Shown here: positions 7,076-12,493 of the stretch, piece after piece
Numbering within the stretch: the first letter of the stretch is position 1
Layout of the letters: each line of letters starts with the position of its first letter
Assembly (NCBI GenBank): GCA_030837395.1
Contig: JAUPKO010000310.1
Coordinates: 1 to 12,493, forward strand
Direction of reading: 5' to 3'
DNA length: 12,493 bases
From: Actinomycetota bacterium
Lineage (GTDB): Bacteria > Actinomycetota > Actinomycetes > S36-B12 > UBA10799
Program-made: the position numbers and the translations under genes
Notes under the pieces: model-generated
What the model was told of the DNA's origin: nothing
Seen by the model: only the letters and a program-made list of their open reading frames with translations
The model's database searches: none

Positions 7076-8017
7076 TCACGGCCCGAAGTGCACCCAACCG
7101 CGTGCGCCGCGCTGCTCGGCGCCGTCCACGGTGACGGTGGGTTCACCTGACGTCACCACCCCGATCCTGCGGAAACCCTCGGGTAGTTGGGCATCGGCGG
7201 GGAATGTCGCCGCCAGGCTGTGGTCCTCGCCACCCGTGAGCACCCACTTGAGCGGGTCCATGGTGAAGGCGATGGCGGTGTCGCGCAGCGGCTCATCCAC
7301 CGGCAGCAGATCGGTGTGCAGATCGATCGCGACACCCGAAGCCGTCGCGATGTGACCGAGGTCGGCCAACAGGCCGTCGCTGACATCGATCATTGCCGTG
7401 GCGCCGGATTCGGCGGCTCGGATGCCCGCCTCATACGGCACCTCCGGACGACGTAGCGCCTCCACCAGCAGTCGCGGCGAGCGGAAACCGCGGCTGAGCA
7501 CGGTCAGGCCAGCCGCCGCCCAGCCCTGGCGGCCCACCAGGGCAACCTGATCCCCCGGCCTGGCCCCACCGCGTTGGATCGCACTGCGGCCCTGCAAGTC
7601 ACCGAGCGCCGTCGCACACACGACGATCGGACCCTCGGTGCTGTTGGTGTCACCACCCACCACTGCGGCACCGACGATCTCGGCCTCGGCCTGGATGCCG
7701 TCAATCAGGTCGGCCGCCCAGCCGGTCTCTGTCTCGGCCGGGATGGCGATACTCACCAACAGGGCCCGTGGCATAGCGCCCATCGCAACGATGTCGGCCA
7801 GGTTCGCGGCCGCCACCCGGTGGCCGATGTCCTCGGCGCTCGACCACGCCCGGCGAAAGTGCCGACCTTCGACCACCATGTCGGTGCAGGCAACCACCTG
7901 CGGGGCCGAGACCTCGACCACCGCGGCATCGTCCCCCAGACCGACGCGCACGAAGTCCGGCCGTGGCAGCCCGGCGGTGAGGGTGGCGATCAATTCGAAC
8001 TCATCCACTTGAGACAC
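7076..8017 (-). CDS. thiL: Thiamine-monophosphate kinase
   Basis: A 313-residue enzyme of the AIRS/PurM-like ATPase family that phosphorylates thiamine phosphate to the active cofactor thiamine diphosphate. Motifs in order: G-L-G-D-D-A-A-V-V (26-34), C-T-D-M-V-V-E-G-R-H-F (44-54), A-A-N-L-A-D-I-V-A-M-G-A (70-81), G-G-D-T (121-124), D-V-S-D-G-L-L-A-D-L (211-220) and T-G-G-E-D-H (261-266). The start is not clear. The open frame runs on to 8131, into the divergent gene's RBS and start, which is unlikely to be real. GTG at 8017 gives the right N-terminus (SQVDEFELI) but its only AGGAG is 16 nt away; GTG at 8008 is the alternative. It stands alone on this strand, not in a thiamine operon, and no TPP riboswitch is visible in the 95-nt upstream gap. 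Confidence 0.94.
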   Translation of the reverse strand: MSQVDEFELIATLTAGLPRPDFVRVGLGDDAAVVEVSAPQVVACTDMVVEGRHFRRAWSSAEDIGHRVAAANLADIVAMGAMPRALLVSIAIPAETETGWAADLIDGIQAEAEIVGAAVVGGDTNSTEGPIVVCATALGDLQGRSAIQRGGARPGDQVALVGRQGWAAAGLTVLSRGFRSPRLLVEALRRPEVPYEAGIRAAESGATAMIDVSDGLLADLGHIATASGVAIDLHTDLLPVDEPLRDTAIAFTMDPLKWVLTGGEDHSLAATFPADAQLPEGFRRIGVVTSGEPTVTVDGAEQRGARGWVHFGP

Positions 8018-8073
8018 ACGGCGGAAGCGAGTGCTCCTGTCCAATTGGTGGCGTCCCTTCAAAACGGTGGGGG

Positions 8074-8079
8074 TAGGCT
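8074..8079 (+). promoter_or_regulatory. Possible -10 element for the RAM-domain/DUF3515 unit
   Basis: TAGGCT matches TAnnnT and would start transcription about 25-30 nt before the ATG at 8113. No convincing -35 is visible. Weak call. Confidence 0.25.
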
Positions 8080-8112
8080 CGTGCTTCACCCAACCATACG
8101 GAGGAACCCCCG

Positions 8113-8355
8113 ATGAGCGCGGTCCACGCATACGTTCTCGTGCAGACAGAGGTCGGCAGGTCTGCTGCGGTGGCCCACGCGATCGCCGAGATCCCGGGAG
8201 TGACCTCAGCCGAGGACGTCACCGGGCCCTACGACGTGATCGTGCGGGTCGGCGCCAAGAACATGGATCAACTCGGCCGCGACGTCATCGCACCGCTGCA
8301 GCACATCCCCGGCATCACCAGGACCCTCACCTGCCCGGTTGTGAAGTTGTCCTGA
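8113..8355 (+). CDS. Stand-alone Lrp/AsnC ligand-binding (RAM) domain protein
   Basis: An 80-residue protein that matches only the ligand-binding half of Lrp/AsnC regulators: a beta-strand start (VHAYVLVQTEVG, 4-15), a helix (SAAVAHAIAEIPGV, 17-30), then V-T-G-P-Y-D-V-I-V-R-V (36-46), the classic G-x-(Y/F)-D core, and a last strand (TRTLTCPVVKL). There is no DNA-binding helix-turn-helix. Such single-domain proteins form oligomers and bind amino acids or other small effectors; a regulatory or sensor role is inferred. ATG at 8113 is fixed by a strong GGAGGA (8100-8105) 7 nt upstream. The DUF3515 gene follows after 3 nt, so the pair is an operon. Divergent from thiL. Confidence 0.9.
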   Translation: MSAVHAYVLVQTEVGRSAAVAHAIAEIPGVTSAEDVTGPYDVIVRVGAKNMDQLGRDVIAPLQHIPGITRTLTCPVVKLS

Positions 8356-8358
8356 GCC

Positions 8359-8793
8359 ATGCGCGTGGCAGGCAGGGTGCTGGCGACCGCAGCCGTCCTC
8401 GCGGTGGCCGCGTGCGGCACGCCGGTGGCCCTGCCGCCACCCCCCTCGCCCCCGGAGTCCTGCAACGCGTTGGCCACGGAGTTGCCCGCCCGGGTGTCCG
8501 GCCAGGAGCGCCGGTCGACCGATCCGTCCTCCCCCGCGACCGCGGCCTGGGGCGACCCGCCCATCTCGCTGCGCTGCGGCGTGCCGCTGCCGGCCGGCTT
8601 TCAGCCGACCTCGCAACTGCTGACGATCAACGGGGTCGATTGGCTGCCCGAGACCCTCACCGACGGCGTGCGGTTCACCACGGTGGGACGCGCGGCCAAC
8701 GTGGAGGTGACGGTGCCCTCGACCTACCGACCCGAGGCGGACATCGCGGTGCAACTCAGCGGCGCGGTCAGCCGGGCGATACCTCCGGACTAG
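8359..8793 (+). CDS. DUF3515 family putative lipoprotein
   Basis: A 144-residue secreted protein. It has a short positively charged start, a hydrophobic stretch (residues 7-18) and a lipobox-like V-A-A-C19, so it is probably lipid-anchored to the outer face of the membrane. A proline-rich linker (22-32, PVALPPPPSPP) follows. The domain has two cysteines likely to pair outside the cell (C35 and C73), A-W-G-D-P-P-I-S-L-R-C-G (63-74) and N-G-V-D-W-L (91-96), which fit the actinobacterial DUF3515 family (M. tuberculosis Rv2980, which also lies beside ddl). Function is unknown. ATG at 8359 is 3 nt after the RAM-domain gene. Its last 26 nt overlap the 3' end of ddl on the other strand. Association with ddl suggests, but does not prove, an envelope role. 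Confidence 0.85.
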   Translation: MRVAGRVLATAAVLAVAACGTPVALPPPPSPPESCNALATELPARVSGQERRSTDPSSPATAAWGDPPISLRCGVPLPAGFQPTSQLLTINGVDWLPETLTDGVRFTTVGRAANVEVTVPSTYRPEADIAVQLSGAVSRAIPPD

Positions 8794-9883
8794 CGGCGCG
8801 GCGCAGGGCATCGCCGATCAGGGCATCGATCAGCTCCGCGTAAGCGATGCCCGCGGCCTGCCACACCACCGGATACATCGAGGTGCTGGTGAAGCCGGGA
8901 ATGGTGTTGGGCTCATTGAGCAGCACCGTGCCGTCCGGGAGCAGGAACACGTCGACCCTCGCCATACCTTCGCAGCCGAGGGCCAGGAAGGTGTCGCGCG
9001 CCAGCGCTCGGATGGCCTCCCGATCGGTTGCGCTGATGGCGGCCGGCACGGTGATCCTGGCCGAATCGTCGAGGTACTTGGCCTCGAAGTCATAGAAGTC
9101 GTGGTCGCCGAGGACCTCGATCTCGGCGCATTCGCTGACCATCGGGCCGTCAGCGGTGCCGAGCACACCGCATTCGATCTCGCGCCCCCCGACCACGGCT
9201 GCCTCGACGATGACACGGCGATCGAACCCCCGAGCGTGCTCGACGGCCGACGCCACCGCGGCAGCCGCTGTGACGCGTGTGATGCCCACGCTGGAACCGG
9301 CCCGGGCCGGTTTGACGAACACCGGCAACCCCAACTCGGCGACCTCGGCCAACACCTCGTCGCGCTGCTCCCGCCACCGCCGGTCCGGCACGGACACGTA
9401 ACGACCCGTGGGGATGCTCGCAGCGGTGGCGGCGGACTTGGTGCGCAACTTGTCCATGCAGATCGCCGACGCCGCCACCCCCGACCCCACACATCCCAGC
9501 CCGGCCAACTCGCACACGCCCTGGATCGATCCGTCTTCGCCGCCCACCCCGTGCAACACCGGGAAGACCACGTCGACTTTGATCACTCGTCCCGAAGCCG
9601 TGACCAGCCCGCCCACGGTGGGGTCCGGCACGAGCAACACGGCCTCGCCCTCGGCCGGCACCTCCGGCACCTGGCCGTCGACGATGCGGTACCGCGCGGG
9701 GTCGTCCGGGGCCAACCGCCACGCCCCGTCCCGGCCGATCCCCACCGCCACCACGTCGTACCCGGTACGGTCGATGGCGGCGAGCACGTTACCGGCGGAC
9801 ACGCACGAGATTCCGTGTTCTGAACTGCGCCCGCCGAAGACGATGGCGACGCGATGCTTTGATGGAGCCACGAGGCCCGACAC
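8768..9883 (-). CDS. ddl: D-alanine--D-alanine ligase
   Basis: A 371-residue ATP-grasp enzyme joining two D-alanines to make the peptidoglycan dipeptide, in the cytoplasm. Seen: F-G-G-R-S-S-E-H-G-I-S (16-26, with the active-site Glu at 22), L-H-G-V-G-G-E-D-G-S-I-Q-G (110-122), M-D-K (143-145), the ATP-binding V-K-P-A-R-A-G-S-S-V-G-I (190-201), F-Y-D-F-E-A-K-Y (263-270, with the loop Tyr at 270), and N-E-P-N-T-I-P-G-F-T (323-332, Mg ligands). A Tyr at 270, not Phe, fits a D-Ala-D-Ala rather than a D-Ala-D-Lac enzyme. GTG at 9883 has GGTGG 6 nt upstream; GTG at 9871 is also possible. It diverges from the PLP-enzyme gene across 32 nt and overlaps the DUF3515 gene tail to tail by 26 nt. Position next to DUF3515 and near thiL matches the mycobacterial order. 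Confidence 0.97.
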   Translation of the reverse strand: MSGLVAPSKHRVAIVFGGRSSEHGISCVSAGNVLAAIDRTGYDVVAVGIGRDGAWRLAPDDPARYRIVDGQVPEVPAEGEAVLLVPDPTVGGLVTASGRVIKVDVVFPVLHGVGGEDGSIQGVCELAGLGCVGSGVAASAICMDKLRTKSAATAASIPTGRYVSVPDRRWREQRDEVLAEVAELGLPVFVKPARAGSSVGITRVTAAAAVASAVEHARGFDRRVIVEAAVVGGREIECGVLGTADGPMVSECAEIEVLGDHDFYDFEAKYLDDSARITVPAAISATDREAIRALARDTFLALGCEGMARVDVFLLPDGTVLLNEPNTIPGFTSTSMYPVVWQAAGIAYAELIDALIGDALRRAASPEVSPG

Positions 9884-9915
9884 TACCGGCCACCGCCCAC
9901 GCTGAGAGGCAACCG

Positions 9916-11094
9916 ATGCCCCACCACGCCGACGATTACGCCAAGTGGCAACCGGCCACCCGGGCCATCGCGCTGGGTCGACCCACCGCTGCCGATGCCC
10001 CGCTCAACACCCCGCTCATGCCCGCCACCTCGTTCCTGGCCGGTGACGGGCCCGGCTACAGCCGTGCGGGCAATCCCACGTGGGAGTCGTTCGAGGAGGT
10101 CGTCGGAGCTCTGGAAGGCGGCACGGCCGTGGCCTTCGGCTCCGGCATGGCGGCGATCGCGGCAGCGGTCGAGGTGCTGCTGCCGAGGAACGGCACGTCG
10201 GTGCCCGTGGTGGCCTGCCCCCTGGTGCACTATTCGGGTTCCCGGGGCCTGCTGCGCAGCCTGGCCGAACACGGACGGCTCGTGCTGCTGCCCTACGATC
10301 CCGCCGACACTCCTGCGGCGTGCGAGGCGGCGGCCGCCGCCGACGTGGTCCTTATCGAGACGCCCGCCAACCCGACCATGGACATCACCGACATCGCCGC
10401 TGTCTGCCGGGCCGCGCGTGCAGGCGGCGCCCGTGTGCTCAGCGACAACACCTACGCCACACCGCTGGCCACCCGTCCGCTTGCCCTCGGCGCCGACATC
10501 GTCATCCACTCGGCGTCCAAGTATCTGGCCGGGCACTCCGATGCCCTGATCGGCGTGGCGATCGCCGGCGACCCCGACCTGGTCGGGCTACTGGTGGCCC
10601 AGCGCACGATGCGCGGCGCGGCGCCGGGGGTGTTGGAGGCGTGGCTGGCGACCCGCGGGGTGCGTACGCTCGCCCTCCGTTTCGCTGCGGCCTGCGCGAA
10701 CGCCGAGACGATCGCCAGGCGCTTGGCGGCGCACCCCGAGGTGGTGCAGGTGCGTCATCCCAGCCTGCCGGACGACCCCGGCCATGCGGTGGCGGGACAG
10801 CAGATGGCCGCTTTCGGAGCGATGATCGCCTTCCGGCCCACCGGCGGCGCGGATCGGGCCCAAGCGATCACCACGGCCACCCGGCTGTGGCTGCACGCCA
10901 CCAGCCTGGGCGGGGTCGAGTCGACCCTGGAACGACGCCGCAGACACACCGACGAGAGTCCCTCGACGCCGGTCGACCTGATCCGACTGTCGGTGGGGTG
11001 CGAGGACGTTGAGGACCTCTGGGCCGACTTGGCGCAGGCGTTGGCAGCGACCACCCGCACCGGGTCAGCCCGGGATGAGGTCGGCCCCGAGTGA
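9916..11094 (+). CDS. PLP-dependent transsulfuration enzyme, cystathionine gamma-lyase/synthase type
   Basis: A 392-residue fold-type I PLP enzyme of the Cys/Met metabolism family. Seen: Y48-S-R-A-G-N-P-T (48-55, Tyr/Arg contacting PLP phosphate of the partner subunit), G-S-G-M-A-A-I (75-81), Y106 in H-Y-S-G-S-R-G (stacks on the cofactor), D177-N-T-Y-A-T-P (Asp pairing with the PLP nitrogen), and S-A-S-K202-Y-L-A-G-H-S-D with the Schiff-base lysine. The C-terminal S-L-G-G-V-E-S carries the Glu expected in cystathionine gamma-lyase/synthase rather than the Tyr of beta-lyase. The next segment is unusual (T-L-E-R-R-R-R-H-T in place of the common hPaSMTH). Lyase, synthase or another sulfur reaction cannot be separated here. 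The frame opens at 9859, but ATG 9916 with GAGAGG (9904-9909) 6 nt upstream is the clear start. It overlaps idi tail to tail by 30 nt. Confidence 0.88.
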   Translation: MPHHADDYAKWQPATRAIALGRPTAADAPLNTPLMPATSFLAGDGPGYSRAGNPTWESFEEVVGALEGGTAVAFGSGMAAIAAAVEVLLPRNGTSVPVVACPLVHYSGSRGLLRSLAEHGRLVLLPYDPADTPAACEAAAAADVVLIETPANPTMDITDIAAVCRAARAGGARVLSDNTYATPLATRPLALGADIVIHSASKYLAGHSDALIGVAIAGDPDLVGLLVAQRTMRGAAPGVLEAWLATRGVRTLALRFAAACANAETIARRLAAHPEVVQVRHPSLPDDPGHAVAGQQMAAFGAMIAFRPTGGADRAQAITTATRLWLHATSLGGVESTLERRRRHTDESPSTPVDLIRLSVGCEDVEDLWADLAQALAATTRTGSARDEVGPE

Positions 11095-11619
11095 GGCGAT
11101 GTCCATGTGGTTGATCTGCTCGACACTCCACGGGCTGAGCAACCACGGGCTACGGGCGGCCACAGCGGCGAGGTCGGCTGGCGCCGCCCATCTGTGCTCC
11201 ATGACCTCCGATGGATCTGGGTCGAGGGCATCGGCCAGGCTCGCCACGAATACCGGACACACCTCGTTCTCGCGGATTCCGGAGGCGTCGGTCGCCTGGT
11301 AACGGAAGTCCGGCAGCACGGGCACGATGGGCCCGGCGGTGGTGCCGAGTTCGTCCGCGACCCGCCGCGCCACAGCGTCGGCCATCGACTCACCCGGGCG
11401 AGGGTGCCCGCAGCAGGAGTTCGTCCAGACACCGGGCCAGGTGCGCTTACCCAGGGCACGCCGAGTCATCAAGATCTGCCCGCGGTCATCGACCAGATAG
11501 CAGGAGAACGCCAGGTGCAGCGGGGTGACCGTGCTGTGCACGCTTACGCGGTCCGCGGTGCCGCACGGACGGGCATGGTCGTCGAGCAACACCACGAGAT
11601 CAGCCGGATCAGTTGTCAC
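11065..11619 (-). CDS. idi: Isopentenyl-diphosphate delta-isomerase, type 1
   Basis: A 184-residue Nudix-fold metal enzyme interconverting isopentenyl and dimethylallyl diphosphate for isoprenoid synthesis. Seen: L-H-L-A-F-S (34-39) with metal ligand H35 and H28 before it, T-N-S-C-C-G-H-P (66-73) with the catalytic Cys (C69 by position in the E. coli motif) and H72, the Nudix-like helix R-P-G-E-S-M-A-D-A-V-A-R-R-V-A-D-E-L (74-91), E117-N-E119-V-C-P-V, where the second Glu is the catalytic base and metal ligand, and S-P-W (162-164). Length matches the bacterial form. GTG at 11619 has GAGGAGGG (plus-strand 11629-11636) 9 nt upstream. It follows the MaoC-type gene by 30 nt on the same strand, so they may share a transcript. 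Confidence 0.96.
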   Translation of the reverse strand: MTTDPADLVVLLDDHARPCGTADRVSVHSTVTPLHLAFSCYLVDDRGQILMTRRALGKRTWPGVWTNSCCGHPRPGESMADAVARRVADELGTTAGPIVPVLPDFRYQATDASGIRENEVCPVFVASLADALDPDPSEVMEHRWAAPADLAAVAARSPWLLSPWSVEQINHMDIASLGADLIPG

Positions 11620-11649
11620 AGCCGCAGTCCCTCCTCGTGCCTGCGAATC

Positions 11650-12493
11650 TCAACGGGGGACGAGTGCCCAGAGGTCCAGGTCGAGCAGAACGCCGGGGGC
11701 GTATTTGCCGTCCTCGCCGCGCAACGTCATCGACTGGTCGCGATCCTTCGTACCCACGAGTCGCAGCCGCAGGGCACCCACCCCCGGGGCGGCGGTCTCC
11801 GCCTTGTCCAACACCTCGGACCACGCGTAGATCGTGTCCCCGGCGAACGCCGGCGAGGCGTGGGCACCAGCGTTGATCGCCGCGATCAGTTGCGCGTTGG
11901 CCAGTCCGTTGAACGACAGCGCCCTCGCCATCGAGATGATGTGCCCGCCGTAGATCAGCCGCTGGCCGTCGTCGCGGATCTGCGTGTTGAAGTGAATCTT
12001 GGCGGTGTTCTGCCACAACCGCGTGGCCAGCATGTGCTCCGCATCGGTCAGGGTCACGCCGTCGACGTGGTCGATCTTCTCGCCGACCTCGTAGTCGTCG
12101 AACCGGTGCGGTTCACCCGAGGCGGTGAAGTCATACGACGTGAAGTCAAGGCCCGCCGGCAGCACCAGGTCGGCTGGGTCCACCACCTTTGCCAGGTCCG
12201 GGATCACCGTCTGCGGCGCCGGCGCGTCGAGGTCGCGCTTGTGCACCATCACCCAGCGGGCCCATTCGATGGCGACCTCGTCGCGTTGGTTGGTCGCCAC
12301 GGAGCGCACATAGACCACGCCGCTTTTGCCGTTCGAGTTCTGCTTCAGTCCGATGACGGTGGAATGAGTGCGCAACGTGTCGCCGGGCACGATCGGCTGG
12401 TGGAAGCGGCATTCCGCGTAGCCCAGGTTCGCCACGGCATTCAACGACACGTCCGGGACGGTCTTGCCGAACGCGATATGGAAGCCGATCAAC
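11650..12493 (-). CDS. mch: MaoC-family double-hotdog dehydratase, mesaconyl-CoA hydratase-like (5' end beyond window)
   Basis: Two hotdog-fold halves are visible in 280 residues; the N-terminus lies past the right edge. The TTG at 12492 is not a real start because the family keeps going upstream, about 60 residues by my recollection of its size. The first half has F-G-K-T-V-P-D-V-S-L-N-A-V-A-N-L-G-Y-A (visible residues 8-26), I-V-P-G-D-T-L-R (34-41), V-I-G-L-K-Q-N-S-N-G-K-S-G-V-V (46-60) and E-W-A-R-W-V-M (76-82). The second half has F-D-D-Y-E-V-G-E-K-I (130-139), A-T-R-L-W-Q-N-T-A-K-I-H-F-N (155-168) and I-Y-G-G-H-I-I-S-M-A-R-A-L (179-191). These match mesaconyl-CoA hydratase (beta-methylmalyl-CoA dehydratase) of the ethylmalonyl-CoA pathway, which hydrates mesaconyl-CoA for acetate/C2 assimilation. 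Another MaoC substrate is possible. idi lies 30 nt downstream. Confidence 0.8.
   Translation of the reverse strand, partial: LIGFHIAFGKTVPDVSLNAVANLGYAECRFHQPIVPGDTLRTHSTVIGLKQNSNGKSGVVYVRSVATNQRDEVAIEWARWVMVHKRDLDAPAPQTVIPDLAKVVDPADLVLPAGLDFTSYDFTASGEPHRFDDYEVGEKIDHVDGVTLTDAEHMLATRLWQNTAKIHFNTQIRDDGQRLIYGGHIISMARALSFNGLANAQLIAAINAGAHASPAFAGDTIYAWSEVLDKAETAAPGVGALRLRLVGTKDRDQSMTLRGEDGKYAPGVLLDLDLWALVPR

Noticed and set aside
8018..8112. TPP riboswitch upstream of thiL
   Set aside because: The gap is only 95 nt and lacks the conserved CUGAGA-type core; thiL here also stands outside a thiamine synthesis operon.
10080..11012. 310-codon frame in another phase within the PLP-enzyme gene
   Set aside because: Composition is Arg/Gly rich and random; the 9916-11094 frame has every family motif, so this is a shadow.
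1..12493. Mobile element, prophage, toxin-antitoxin, CRISPR or defence island
   Set aside because: No transposase, integrase, direct repeat array or defence domain is visible; gene content and composition are uniform core chromosome.

Overview
This is a G+C-rich, compact chromosomal window. Protein content and gene order (SepIVA-like DivIVA protein next to CoaD and DUF177, an actinobacterial RecG, a DUF3515 lipoprotein, many GTG starts) point to an actinomycete (Actinomycetota); I cannot name the genus. Almost everything is core housekeeping. I see no insertion sequence, integrase, CRISPR array, rRNA, tRNA or defence gene, and no gene-free stretch over 300 bases.

Left half, minus strand, read right to left from about 6677 to 1: a FakA/DhaL-type kinase protein, recG, rsmD, coaD, a SepIVA/DivIVA-like coiled-coil protein, a DUF177 (YceD) protein, rpmF (L32), and a truncated small acyl-carrier-protein-like gene. 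Junctions are tight (1 nt gap, 4-nt overlap, 36 nt, 2 nt, 19 nt, 87 nt, 16 nt), so this looks like one long transcription unit, perhaps with an internal promoter in the 87-nt gap before rpmF. It joins DNA repair (RecG), ribosome building (RsmD, DUF177, L32), CoA synthesis (CoaD) and septum/envelope growth (SepIVA-like).

Middle: a 168-nt divergent region (6678-6845) separates the minus-strand run from rpmB (L28, plus strand). It holds a possible -10 element and a perfect hairpin in the presumed rpmB leader. rpmB converges on thiL (thiamine-phosphate kinase), with a 44-nt gap holding a second hairpin. thiL diverges from a two-gene plus-strand unit: a stand-alone Lrp/AsnC ligand-binding (RAM) domain protein and a DUF3515 lipoprotein.

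Right part: ddl (D-Ala-D-Ala ligase, minus) overlaps the DUF3515 gene tail to tail by 26 nt and diverges, across only 32 nt, from a PLP-dependent cystathionine gamma-lyase/synthase-type gene. That gene overlaps idi (isopentenyl-diphosphate isomerase, minus) tail to tail by 30 nt. Upstream of idi, on the same strand, is the 3' part of a MaoC double-hotdog gene that resembles mesaconyl-CoA hydratase of the ethylmalonyl-CoA pathway; it runs off the right edge.

The least ordinary item is the acyl-carrier-protein-like gene at the left edge: it was found by reading the reverse strand directly, starts with GTG, and has proline where the phosphopantetheine-bearing serine of a working carrier protein should be. 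I found no convincing new multi-gene system.
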